Assembly (NCBI RefSeq): GCF_043196875.1
Contig: NZ_JBEBMX010000009.1
Location: forward strand, 62,001-126,000
Origin: Saccharospirillum sp043196875
Lineage (GTDB): Bacteria > Pseudomonadota > Gammaproteobacteria > Pseudomonadales > Natronospirillaceae
Length of the DNA stretch: 64,000 nt
Direction of reading: 5' to 3'
Shown here: one piece after another, positions 8,381 to 16,843 of the stretch
How the letters are laid out: every line of letters starts with the position of its first letter
How positions within the stretch are numbered: the stretch's first letter is position 1
Notes under the pieces: generated by a model
Databases searched by the model: none
What the model was told of the DNA's origin: nothing
What the model saw: the letters and a program-made list of their open reading frames with translations, nothing else
Translations under genes and position numbers: made by a program

Positions 8381-10198
8381 TCAAGAATCCGATTCATCGG
8401 CCTGTTCTCGCTCCTCCCCCTGACGCAATTGCGTGCGCCACAGATCCGCATAAACACCCTGTTGTGCCAGCAACTGCTGATGCGAGCCCTGCTCGACCAC
8501 CCAACCATCACGCAAAACCACAATGCGATCGGCATCGATGACCGTCGACAACCGATGGGCAATAACGATGGAAGTTCGGTTCCGGGAGACTTCGTTCATG
8601 GCCGTCAAAATGGCTTGCTCGGCATGAGAGTCGAGCGCTGAAGTGGCTTCATCGAATAACAAAATCGGCGGGTTTTTCAGCAACACCCGGGCGATAGCAA
8701 TACGCTGTTTTTCGCCACCAGAGACTTTCAGACCACGCTCGCCGACTCGGGTATCGGCGCCGTCCGGCAGATGGGCAATAAAGTTATCCAGATGCGCCAT
8801 GCGGATGGCTTGCCAGACGTCGTCATCGCTGGCGTCCGGCCGTCCATAGCGGACGTTATTGAACAAGGTATCGTTGAACAGCACGGTATCTTGCGGTACT
8901 ACGCCGATGGCGGCGCGCAGGCTGGCCTGAGTGACCTCTTTTATCGGCTGACCGTCGATGCGCACTTCGCCGGATTGCGGGTCATAGAAGCGAAACAGCA
9001 GCCGGCCGATGGTCGATTTACCGGCGCCACTGCCACCCACCAGAGCAACTTTCTGACCCGCTTCGATCTTCAGATTCAAGGACTTCAGAATGGTACGATC
9101 TGGATGGTAGCCAAAGCTCACCTCATCAAACTCGATAGCGCCGCGCTTCACGTCCAACGCCTTGGCATCGTCGGCATCGCGAATGCGCAGCGGCCGCTTC
9201 AGCAGACCGAATAGATTCTCGATATCGGTCAGGGCGCGACGAATTTCGCGGTAAACAAAACCAAGAAAATTCAGTGGAATAAACAGCTGAATCACATAGG
9301 CGTTGACCATCACCAGATCGCCGATGGTGATATTGCCGGCAACCACATCACCGGCGGCCAGCCACATCATCCAGGTCAGTGCCGCCGAGACAATCAATGC
9401 CTGGCCGGTGTTAAGCATCAGCAAGGACATGCGGTTTTTCAGCCGCGCATTCTCCCAGTCGGCCAGATTGCGATCGTAATTCTGCGCTTCCCAGGCTTCG
9501 TTACCGAAGTACTTCACCGTTTCGTAGTTAAGCAGCGAGTCGATGGCGCGGGTATTGGCCTGACTGTCCAGCGTATTGGCTTCGCGTACATAGCGGTTGC
9601 GCCATTCTGTAGTGGCAATGGTGAAGCCGACATAGATCAATACCGAAAACAGCGTGATCACGGCAAACCAGACATCGAAATTGATGATCAGGATGCCCGC
9701 CACCAGCGCCAGTTCCAGCAGCGTCGGGACGATATTAAACACCAGAAAACGCAACAGAAAGTGCACGCCGTTGGTGCCGCGCTCAATATCGCGACTCAGA
9801 CCACCGGTCTGACGCGACAGATGAAAATCCAGCTCTAACTTATGCAGATGCTCGAAGACTTCCAGCGATGCCTGGCGCATGGCGCGTTCAGTAACGCGGG
9901 AAAACACCGCATCGCGCAATTCGCCAAAGGCGACAGAGGTAAAGCGGAAGAAACCATAGGCCAGTAAAAAAGCGACCGGTATCGCCACCATCTGAGCGCT
10001 TTTGTTATCCAGGCCATCAACGATGTGTTTCAGCGCCCAGGGCATGGCAACGGTGACGCCCTTGGCCGCGACCAGGAAGATCAGCGCCACCAGTACCCGA
10101 CCCCGCCAGGCCCATAAATAAGGCCAAAGAGACCGGGCGATAAACCCCAGATCCAGCTGGTTCAGCGGTTTGCTGGTACTCGATCGATCACGCTTCAT
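8381..10198 (-). CDS. ABC exporter with fused permease and ATPase (Atm1/HMT1-like)
   Basis: This 605-residue half-transporter has an N-terminal six-helix ABC type-1 exporter domain (about residues 35-320) and a C-terminal ATPase with Walker A GGSGAGKST, signature LKVSGGEKQR and Walker B ILLFDEATSALDSH. The spacing and motifs in the membrane domain (QTGGLSRDIERG, TIATTEWRNRYVREANTLDSQANTRAIDSLLNYETVKYF region) are those of the Atm1/ABCB7/HMT1 branch, which exports glutathione-linked sulfur species or heavy-metal conjugates. It works as a homodimer in the inner membrane. It is the last gene of a coupled operon: its ATG overlaps the truC stop in an ATGA. Substrate assignment is by family only. 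Confidence 0.85.
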   Translation of the reverse strand: MKRDRSSTSKPLNQLDLGFIARSLWPYLWAWRGRVLVALIFLVAAKGVTVAMPWALKHIVDGLDNKSAQMVAIPVAFLLAYGFFRFTSVAFGELRDAVFSRVTERAMRQASLEVFEHLHKLELDFHLSRQTGGLSRDIERGTNGVHFLLRFLVFNIVPTLLELALVAGILIINFDVWFAVITLFSVLIYVGFTIATTEWRNRYVREANTLDSQANTRAIDSLLNYETVKYFGNEAWEAQNYDRNLADWENARLKNRMSLLMLNTGQALIVSAALTWMMWLAAGDVVAGNITIGDLVMVNAYVIQLFIPLNFLGFVYREIRRALTDIENLFGLLKRPLRIRDADDAKALDVKRGAIEFDEVSFGYHPDRTILKSLNLKIEAGQKVALVGGSGAGKSTIGRLLFRFYDPQSGEVRIDGQPIKEVTQASLRAAIGVVPQDTVLFNDTLFNNVRYGRPDASDDDVWQAIRMAHLDNFIAHLPDGADTRVGERGLKVSGGEKQRIAIARVLLKNPPILLFDEATSALDSHAEQAILTAMNEVSRNRTSIVIAHRLSTVIDADRIVVLRDGWVVEQGSHQQLLAQQGVYADLWRTQLRQGEEREQADESDS

Positions 10199-11058
10199 GA
10201 CTTCTCCACGCTAGGATTAAGCAAAACCGCCTGAGGCGAATGTGCCGGCAACGCTTCGGTTTGAGCCGCTTCGGCCCCTGCCACTCTTAATTGAGCTTCA
10301 GCCAGCTGGGCCGCATCCGCCGCCGCTACACCTCGCCCAACCCAACCGAAACGGTTGATCACAGCCTGCCACTGCGGCGACAAACCGGCGAAGATAACGG
10401 TATAAATACCGGTAACCGGATGTTCAAACCCCAGCTGCATGGCCCGCAACATCAGGCCATCGTAGGGCAAATGCGCTTTGGCCCAGCGGTTTTGATGGCG
10501 ATCGCCATAGCGCGTATCGCCCAGAATAGGATGACGCAGGTGCTTGAGGTGACGGCGGATCTGGTGTTTGCGTCCGGTCTGCGGCTGGCACTCAAGCAAG
10601 CTAAAACGCGCCTGCGGATAACGGCTGACCGGTGTATCCAGGGCGCTAATACCCAGGCGACGAAACAGCGTACGCGCTGGCTGAGCTTCTTTATCTGTCC
10701 GCGCCTGCCGATCAGCAATGGCGTCCAGTTCTTCTTTCAGCGGGTAATCGCAGTCGATTGATTGATCGGTAAAACCACGGGCGATGGCCCAGTAGGATTT
10801 ACTGACGCGCCGCTCACGAAAGGCATCGGCCAGGGTACGTGCCACGGCATCAGTGCGGGCAATCAGCACCACGCCCGAGGTTGGGCGATCGAGGCGATGA
10901 ATGGTGTGGACTTTGGCGCCTTGCCAATAGCGCTTAACGCGGCCGGCCAGGGTGTCGGTTTCGGCTTTGTCGAGCCAGCTGGGATGCATCAGCAGGCCGG
11001 CGGGTTTATCGACCGCGAGCAGATGATCATCTTCATAGAGGATGGTCAGTTCAGACAT
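10195..11058 (-). CDS. truC: tRNA pseudouridine(65) synthase TruC
   Basis: The start at 11058 gives 287 residues beginning MSELTILYEDDHLLAVDKP, which matches the TruC N terminus; upstream in-frame residues look non-native. The catalytic aspartate is Asp57 in HRLDRPTSG, and the family signature continues with GRKHQIRRHLKHLRHPI. TruC isomerises U65 of certain tRNAs. A C-terminal extension of about 40 Ala/Glu-rich residues beyond the normal end (FGWVG) is unusual compared with E. coli TruC. The start overlaps the end of the small zinc-ribbon gene by eight bases and the stop overlaps the ABC exporter start, so the three are translationally coupled. Confidence 0.9.
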   Translation of the reverse strand: MSELTILYEDDHLLAVDKPAGLLMHPSWLDKAETDTLAGRVKRYWQGAKVHTIHRLDRPTSGVVLIARTDAVARTLADAFRERRVSKSYWAIARGFTDQSIDCDYPLKEELDAIADRQARTDKEAQPARTLFRRLGISALDTPVSRYPQARFSLLECQPQTGRKHQIRRHLKHLRHPILGDTRYGDRHQNRWAKAHLPYDGLMLRAMQLGFEHPVTGIYTVIFAGLSPQWQAVINRFGWVGRGVAAADAAQLAEAQLRVAGAEAAQTEALPAHSPQAVLLNPSVEKS

Positions 11059-11272
11059 CCTCGTCCTCGTCGGCCAACTCGGTGCGCACCGTGGCGCCGC
11101 ACTGCAGGCACTGACCTTCAATATAGATACGGCCGTTCAGTTCATACTCCCGTGGTTCGGTCATTCCCAGATCCAGCGCCTGGCAGTCGTTACACCAGGT
11201 GTTTTCCAGAAAGGCTTGCTGCTCCTCTGGGTCACGCTGATAGAAGTCGCGTTCGATCGGCTCGCCGCTCAT
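11051..11272 (-). CDS. small CxxC zinc-ribbon protein
   Basis: The protein has 73 residues from the ATG at 11272, chosen because of a GGAGACAAG ribosome site. Two cysteine pairs (WCNDC and QCLQCGA) about 30 residues apart suggest one zinc ribbon. The C terminus is very acidic. Function is not known; it lies upstream of and overlaps truC, so a role linked to RNA or nucleic-acid binding is plausible but unproven. Confidence 0.65.
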   Translation of the reverse strand: MSGEPIERDFYQRDPEEQQAFLENTWCNDCQALDLGMTEPREYELNGRIYIEGQCLQCGATVRTELADEDEDV

Positions 11273-11360
11273 CTTGTCTCCGCTGTTGTCATCTAGGCTG
11301 TTCGAAAGGATCGGCATTATAACGACCCTAAACCACGACTGTCGCGGATGCCGCTACAGA

Positions 11361-11370
11361 TGGCTATAAT
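11361..11370 (+). promoter_or_regulatory. probable -10 promoter element
   Basis: A consensus TATAAT at 11365-11370 with an upstream TG lies 30 bases before the start of the acidic exonuclease-fold-like gene. The -35 region is weak, which suits an extended -10 promoter. Confidence 0.5.
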
Positions 11371-11400
11371 GCGCGCCCATTTTCACCGAGCCAGACTGCC

Positions 11401-11976
11401 ATGCAATTGCCCAGCTTTCTCGCCTTCGAAGTCACCGATGAAGAACAGGGTTATCCCTACGCTGTAGCCTGGACCTTGCCCAGCGGCCAGTACAAGGCCG
11501 TCTTGCTGCAACCGGAAGACGATTGGCTGATCGACTGGGACAGCGGCCAGCTCAGCGGTGGCGCACCACCGCTGGAAGATCTACGCGAACGCGGCGAAAC
11601 CGTGCTCGATGTTTTGAAAGAATGGGCCAATGACTTCGAACAGGGTGAGGTCTACTGCGAAGATCCAGCCATGGCTCAGTATTGCCTGGATCTGATGCAC
11701 GACGCTTACGGTCGTGACATGAGTGTCGAGGTGATCCCGGCGTCGGTCGCCTTCGAAGATTTCGATCCGCTCGATGTAGAGGATCAACGCCGCTTTATTA
11801 TGGAAACCGAAGATCTGACCGCCATTCACGCCGAAGATGTCGCCCGCACCTTTGTGCATCTGTACGCCCGCATTCATGGCATCAGCGCTGAAGACATCGA
11901 ACTGGAAACGCTGGTGCAGCCAGCGGACGATGGTGAGCTCGAAGACGAAGATGCTGACGGTCGCGCCGAGCGCTGA
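11401..11976 (+). CDS. acidic protein, possibly a degenerate RNase T-like (DEDD) exonuclease fold
   Basis: The protein has 191 residues and an acidic, probably disordered tail. The start FLAFEVTD followed by GYPYAVAWTLP resembles motif I of DEDD exonucleases with the first aspartate replaced by alanine. A segment YCEDPAMAQYCLDLM sits where motif II is expected, and HAEDVARTFVHLYARI resembles the HxxxDA motif III. This is a weak similarity seen by eye. If right, the protein has lost at least one metal ligand. It is convergent with hda and transcribed alone. Confidence 0.55.
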   Translation: MQLPSFLAFEVTDEEQGYPYAVAWTLPSGQYKAVLLQPEDDWLIDWDSGQLSGGAPPLEDLRERGETVLDVLKEWANDFEQGEVYCEDPAMAQYCLDLMHDAYGRDMSVEVIPASVAFEDFDPLDVEDQRRFIMETEDLTAIHAEDVARTFVHLYARIHGISAEDIELETLVQPADDGELEDEDADGRAER

Positions 11977-11989
11977 AGCAACGGCACCG

Positions 11990-12685
11990 TTACAGGCTGA
12001 GTACGTCCTTGATGAAAGGAATGGTCAAGCGGCGCTGCTCAGCCAGCGAGCGTTCATCGAGTTGCTCAAAGGCGTCAACCAACGTCGCCATCGAACGCGC
12101 CACGCGATTAATCAGAAAAGCGGCTACGTCTTCTTCCAGCGCCAAGCCACGGCGCCGGGCTTTCCACACCAGCCAATCAAGCTTCTGTTCATCGCTGAGC
12201 GGCTGCACCTGAAAGGTCAATCCCCAACTGAGGCGTGAACGCAGATCCGGCAATTCGATGGGTTGTTGCAATGGACTGGCATGGCTGGTGACCAGCAGCA
12301 ACTTGCCACTGTCGCGCAACCGGTTGAACAGATGAAAGACCGCCTCTTGCCATTCTGGCTGGCCGGCAATCAGATCGATATCATCCAGCGCCACCACATC
12401 CATATCATCCAGACCTTCCAGCGCCTGCAGGCCGTACTCCAGGCAGTCCGCCATGGGCAGATAGATGACCGTCAGCCCCTGCCCTTGCAGTTCATGCACG
12501 CTGGCCTGCAGCAAATGACTGAGGCCGGAACCGGGAGCGCCCCAGAGATACATCAGTGTATCGTCGAGCCGCGCCAACGCATGGCGCAAAGCGCCCAAGG
12601 TCTGAGCATTGTCGCCAGGCAGAAAATCATCAAAGACGGCGTGTTCGCGAAAGGTCACGCCCAGCGGCAGTTGCCCGACCGTCAT
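11990..12685 (-). CDS. hda: Hda, DnaA regulatory inactivator
   Basis: This 231-residue AAA+ protein resembles DnaA domain III. The clamp-binding motif QLPLGV is at residues 5-10, as needed to dock on the DnaN sliding clamp. The P-loop GAPGSGLSH (49-57) has Leu where most ATPases have Lys, a feature typical of Hda. Walker B is VVALDDIDLI and the arginine-finger region is LRSRLSWGLTF. With the clamp it stimulates hydrolysis of DnaA-ATP after initiation. The start overlaps the stop of the upstream membrane-protein gene (TGATG), so they are coupled. Confidence 0.93.
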   Translation of the reverse strand: MTVGQLPLGVTFREHAVFDDFLPGDNAQTLGALRHALARLDDTLMYLWGAPGSGLSHLLQASVHELQGQGLTVIYLPMADCLEYGLQALEGLDDMDVVALDDIDLIAGQPEWQEAVFHLFNRLRDSGKLLLVTSHASPLQQPIELPDLRSRLSWGLTFQVQPLSDEQKLDWLVWKARRRGLALEEDVAAFLINRVARSMATLVDAFEQLDERSLAEQRRLTIPFIKDVLSL

Positions 12686-13641
12686 CAGCTGTCCTCCTGG
12701 CGCATACTTTCATCAATGGCATCGACCGGATCGCTCGCTTCCGTCAGCACCGGAGTGGAACCAGCAAGCGTCTTGTTATCGTCGAACCCGGCCAAAAGCG
12801 CCGCCAATAAAGCTATGGCGAGCACGACTCCGACCAGACCAAAGGCGGCAACACCAACAATGAGCGTAACGCCAACCAGCAGCAGCGATGCGGGTTTGAT
12901 CTGTGCCCAGGCCGGTCCGCGCTGCGCCAGGCTGAACATCCCGGCTTCAATCACGGCGACCACAGCCAGCAGGCCATACATCAAGGGTGAAGGCCCCGAC
13001 AACCAAACCACCGCCACGGCCAGCACCAGCGGCAAGGTTGGCAGCAAAGCAGCGAGACTGAGCAAGATCGCCAGCAGCCACCAGACCTCGATACCCATCA
13101 ACCAAAACACCAGACTGAACAGCAGCAAGCGTCCGCCCAGTTGCAGCATCAGCACCCGCAAAACACCCCGAAGATGCTCTGCCCAATGTTGATAGCGCGA
13201 CAAGAAGCTGGAACGGTGCCGGTTCAACCAGGCGGACACTGAGTGCGAACCCACCCAGCCAAGCACAAAACCCGCGGGTAACAGCAGCAGCCAGGCCAGG
13301 AAAGCCAGACTGACCACCGCTGCGCGAGCGAGCAGCCAGTTAAGCCAGGCCAGATCCACCGAGACCAGCAGCGCATCGGCGCGCGCACTTTGTTTAACCA
13401 GCAGTGGCCAGGCGCCATACACAGCGGCAAGCACCAACAAAGCGCCTAAACCAGCCCAAGCCATACCCTGCAGTGCGGATACCGGTTGATCGGAACGGCC
13501 GCTGCGCAACGCCACCGCCACCAAGAGCCCGGCCAGCAGCGGCGCTGCCACCGGCGCGGCCAATACCGCCAGGAAGATCAGCGCAAGCAGTAATATGACC
13601 GAGGTCAAACGATCGATGGGATTCCAGGTCGGCGTCGACAT
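12685..13641 (-). CDS. AI-2E transporter (PerM)-family membrane protein
   Basis: This is a 318-residue integral membrane protein with about eight hydrophobic segments and a hydrophilic acidic C terminus. It is best placed in the AI-2E/PerM permease family, mainly because that family occupies this slot upstream of hda in related gammaproteobacteria; sequence motifs alone are weak. It is unusually Leu/Ala/Val-rich. It lies 38 bases downstream of DUF2066 and overlaps hda by one base. Its transported substrate is unknown. Confidence 0.65.
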   Translation of the reverse strand: MSTPTWNPIDRLTSVILLLALIFLAVLAAPVAAPLLAGLLVAVALRSGRSDQPVSALQGMAWAGLGALLVLAAVYGAWPLLVKQSARADALLVSVDLAWLNWLLARAAVVSLAFLAWLLLLPAGFVLGWVGSHSVSAWLNRHRSSFLSRYQHWAEHLRGVLRVLMLQLGGRLLLFSLVFWLMGIEVWWLLAILLSLAALLPTLPLVLAVAVVWLSGPSPLMYGLLAVVAVIEAGMFSLAQRGPAWAQIKPASLLLVGVTLIVGVAAFGLVGVVLAIALLAALLAGFDDNKTLAGSTPVLTEASDPVDAIDESMRQEDS

Positions 13642-13679
13642 AGCTTCTATCCAAGGTCTAACAATTGCGGGCCAGGGCC

Positions 13680-14771
13680 TTAAAAGTTATTGGCGTTGGC
13701 CACCCACTGATACAGCAGTTCGGTATCATCGCGGCTTTCGACCGACACATCATCGTACTGAGACAGACGATCATCGAGCGCCAGAATATCGCGCAACTGG
13801 CCTTCACTGCCGCTGATTTCCAGATCAAAACGCACCGCGTCCGGCTCGACCTGACGCAGGGTCACACGGGTGATCAGATTCTGCGACTGCAGATAACGTT
13901 CCACCTCAGCCAGAGTAGCCAGGTTGTCGACGGCGGTAATGCGCAGCGACAGCTGACCGGCCAGCGTCGGATCCAGAACCACCGCATACTGGTTGGCCAG
14001 ACGGATCGACATCTGGTCCACCAGCGCTTCCATCAAACGCGAGCGAGTGCTGGCAGTAACCTGATAACGGCGGCGTTCATCCTGAAGGCGATAAACAAAG
14101 TTCGCCTGAAGCTCATTACCCTGGCGCGATAACCGACCGATCAAGACGGCATCAGGCTGGTAGCGTTCAGAAGCGGTCTCGAGGTTATCGACGAACAGGC
14201 CGTACACATCGGTAAAGTCGACGTTCAGGGTGTCATCCAGATCCATGATTGGCAGCGTCAACGGGATACCGCGCTCGCGCGAATAGTCTTTGAGTCGTTG
14301 GGCAGAAGAACCCTGTTCGCTGTCGGCCAGAATGTGATCGTCACCTTCCAGACGATCCGCCAGCCAAACCAGGGTCACCGGGCGCTTATTGCCCCAGACT
14401 GGCAGGCTGTTGTCGATCAGTAATTGCTCGACCGCACCGCGATCGAACTGCATGACCATCAGCTTGGTCGGTACTGACTCGCCCAGGACGTTGGTCAGAG
14501 TGACGTCGCTGCGTTCAAAGCGGAAGGTTGAAAGAAAACGATTGGGAGATTCCACCGCCGCCGCTATGGGCTCAAGCTCGGTCACACTGTCGTTACCGGT
14601 GGCCCGGATCAACACTCGGCTGAGGGCTTCGGCAACGGCTTCGTCCTGATCATCCTGACCGGCATTCTGGGCCAGCACGGCTTGTTCGGAATAGAGGTCC
14701 AAGGTTCGGGCGGACCAGGCTGGCGCCACCACACAGGCCAGCAATAGAGCAAGCAGAATTCGCACAGACAT
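13680..14771 (-). CDS. DUF2066 periplasmic protein
   Basis: Started at the ATG at 14771 the protein has 363 residues and a clean signal peptide (SVRILLALLLACVVAPAWSA). It belongs to DUF2066: the N-terminal segment DDQDEAVAEALSRVLIRATGN is the recognisable family block. Function is unknown, but the gene is a conserved neighbour of purM/purN and hda in gammaproteobacteria. Here it is separated from purM by the four-gene sugar transporter. It is followed by the AI-2E-type gene and hda on the same strand. Confidence 0.8.
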   Translation of the reverse strand: MSVRILLALLLACVVAPAWSARTLDLYSEQAVLAQNAGQDDQDEAVAEALSRVLIRATGNDSVTELEPIAAAVESPNRFLSTFRFERSDVTLTNVLGESVPTKLMVMQFDRGAVEQLLIDNSLPVWGNKRPVTLVWLADRLEGDDHILADSEQGSSAQRLKDYSRERGIPLTLPIMDLDDTLNVDFTDVYGLFVDNLETASERYQPDAVLIGRLSRQGNELQANFVYRLQDERRRYQVTASTRSRLMEALVDQMSIRLANQYAVVLDPTLAGQLSLRITAVDNLATLAEVERYLQSQNLITRVTLRQVEPDAVRFDLEISGSEGQLRDILALDDRLSQYDDVSVESRDDTELLYQWVANANNF

Positions 14772-14869
14772 CTTCGTCTTCTCAACTTGGCAAAGAGCGC
14801 TATTGTGACAGAGGACGATGAGAAAATCAGGCACCAGGCCACACCACCTGCCTGCTTATTGCACGACCA

Positions 14870-15832
14870 TCAGGCCAGTTGCTGCTGCCGACTGGACATC
14901 ACCTTTTGCAGCGCAATGAAGATAAACAGCAAGAGCCCAATGACGATCTTGGTCCACCAGCTACTCAGGCTGCCATCGAAGGAGATGTAGGTCTGCACCA
15001 CGCCCATGATCAGCACGCCAAAGAGGGTGCCGATGACATAACCACGGCCGCCGCTGAGCAAGGTGCCGCCGATCACCACAGCGGCAATCGCATCCAGCTC
15101 CACACCCACCGCCGCCAATGAATAACCGGAGAAGGTATAGAAACTGAAAACGATACCGGACAACGCCGCCAGGAAGGAATTCAGCGCATAGACACCAATA
15201 ATGGTGCTCGCCATCGGCACCCCCATCAAGGCCGCCGAATGCGCATCGCCACCGATGGCATAGACGCGACCACCGAAACGACTGAAGTTAGCCAGCCCAA
15301 TCGCCAACACCAGCACCACCAGACTGATGATGGTACTGGTATCGAGCCAGGCGTTACCCGGCAGACTGAAACCGGCCATGGCGATAGTGTCGTAGAACGG
15401 ATGATTGATCGGCAGCGATTCCGAGCTGATGACCTGCGCCAGACCGCGGGCAAAGAACATCCCCGCCAGTGTCACAATAAAGGCCTGCAACCGATAAAAA
15501 TGGATGATGGCGCCCATGGTGGCACCGAACAGGGTGCCGAAACCGAGCACCAGGATAAAGGCCGGAATCGGATGCCAGCCAAAGTGGGTCAATAACACAC
15601 TGATCATGACACCACTCAAGGCGATGGTAGAACCCACCGACAGATCAATGCCGCCAGAGAGGATGACAAAGGTCATACCCACAGCGGTAATGAGCAGGAA
15701 GGCGTTGTCGGTCAGCAGGTTGACAAAAACCCGCAGCGTGCCGAAGTTTTCAAACTGGATGGCGCCGGTCGAAAACATCAACAGAAACAACGCCAGGGTG
15801 ACGAATAACGGAAAAAACTTATGACGCGTCAT
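14870..15832 (-). CDS. yjfF: sugar ABC transporter permease YjfF
   Basis: The 320-residue protein is a BPD_transp_2-type inner-membrane permease with about nine or ten helices. It follows E. coli YjfF closely, including VGMTFVILSGGIDLSVGS and GVELDAIAAVVIGGTLLSGG. In E. coli the YtfQRT-YjfF system imports galactofuranose. It is the last gene of the set; its start overlaps the ytfT stop by four bases. A 98-base gap separates it from DUF2066. Confidence 0.88.
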   Translation of the reverse strand: MTRHKFFPLFVTLALFLLMFSTGAIQFENFGTLRVFVNLLTDNAFLLITAVGMTFVILSGGIDLSVGSTIALSGVMISVLLTHFGWHPIPAFILVLGFGTLFGATMGAIIHFYRLQAFIVTLAGMFFARGLAQVISSESLPINHPFYDTIAMAGFSLPGNAWLDTSTIISLVVLVLAIGLANFSRFGGRVYAIGGDAHSAALMGVPMASTIIGVYALNSFLAALSGIVFSFYTFSGYSLAAVGVELDAIAAVVIGGTLLSGGRGYVIGTLFGVLIMGVVQTYISFDGSLSSWWTKIVIGLLLFIFIALQKVMSSRQQQLA

Positions 15833-16836
15833 GCCGATCTCCAGGTCTGGCGCAACAAGGTCATCTGCCGATGGAACTGAGGCGATTGCAGCAACAGAAT
15901 AATGATGATCGCCGCGGCCTTGATCAGCAGATTAAATTTGGGCGGAACACCGCTGATGATGATGGTGATGCTCAACGCCTGGATGATCAGCGCGCCGATG
16001 ATCGACAACACTATTGAGAAGCGTCCGCCCATCAGGCTGGCGCCGCCAATCACCACCGCCAGGATGGCATCAAGCTCGAGCCAGAGACCGACGTTATTGG
16101 CGTCGCTGCCGGATATGTCGGCTGTGGCGATCATGCCGGCAAAGGCCGCACACAGACCGGAAATGCAGTACACCATCAACTTAACCAAACGCTGGTTAAT
16201 ACCAACGTACTGACTGGCGCGGCTGTTACAACCCACGGCTTCAACGAAGAGCCCCAGAGCCGTGCGGCGCATCAGCAATTGCAGCAATACGAACACCAGC
16301 ACCACGATAATGATCGGGAATGGCAGACCGAACAGATGACCGGAACCGAGAAAGCCGAACGCCTGATGGTGAAAAGTGACGATCTGACCGGCATTGATCA
16401 ACTGCGCCACACCACGACCGGCCACCATAAGAATCAAGGTCGTAACGATCGGCTGAATACCGAGAAAACCAACCAGCATGCCGTTAAGCAGGCCGCCGGC
16501 AACACCGGCCAGCAGACCGCCAGCCACGATCAGCACCACATTGTCGACGCCGCTGACAATCAAACCCGCAGCCACCGCCCCGGCAATGGCCATCACCGAG
16601 CCGACCGACAGATCAACGCCGCCGGTCGCGATCACCAGCGTCATGCCAATGGCCAGCAAGGCCACCGGTGCGGCGCGGTTTACGACATCGATCAAGCTGC
16701 CATAGAGGCGCCCATCGATGATGTCGATATGAAAGAACTCCGGTGTCACCACCAGATTGACCAGCAGCAAAGCTGCCAGTCCGGCCAGAGGCCAGATATA
16801 GCGCCGGGCATCGGCGCTGAGATTCAGTAAAGTCAT
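15829..16836 (-). CDS. ytfT: sugar ABC transporter permease YtfT
   Basis: This 335-residue permease pairs with YjfF to form the membrane channel of a hexose importer. The family signature ATGGVDLSVGSVMAIAGAV and LELDAILAVVIGGASLMGGRF are clear. It starts seven bases after the ATPase gene and overlaps yjfF, so the three are cotranscribed and coupled. Substrate is inferred as galactofuranose or a similar furanose from orthology of all four subunits. Confidence 0.88.
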   Translation of the reverse strand: MTLLNLSADARRYIWPLAGLAALLLVNLVVTPEFFHIDIIDGRLYGSLIDVVNRAAPVALLAIGMTLVIATGGVDLSVGSVMAIAGAVAAGLIVSGVDNVVLIVAGGLLAGVAGGLLNGMLVGFLGIQPIVTTLILMVAGRGVAQLINAGQIVTFHHQAFGFLGSGHLFGLPFPIIIVVLVFVLLQLLMRRTALGLFVEAVGCNSRASQYVGINQRLVKLMVYCISGLCAAFAGMIATADISGSDANNVGLWLELDAILAVVIGGASLMGGRFSIVLSIIGALIIQALSITIIISGVPPKFNLLIKAAAIIIILLLQSPQFHRQMTLLRQTWRSA

Positions 16837-16843
16837 GATCAGC

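Noticed and set aside
16279..16830. 183-residue open frame antisense to ytfT
   Set aside because: Gln/His/Asp-rich shadow of a hydrophobic gene.
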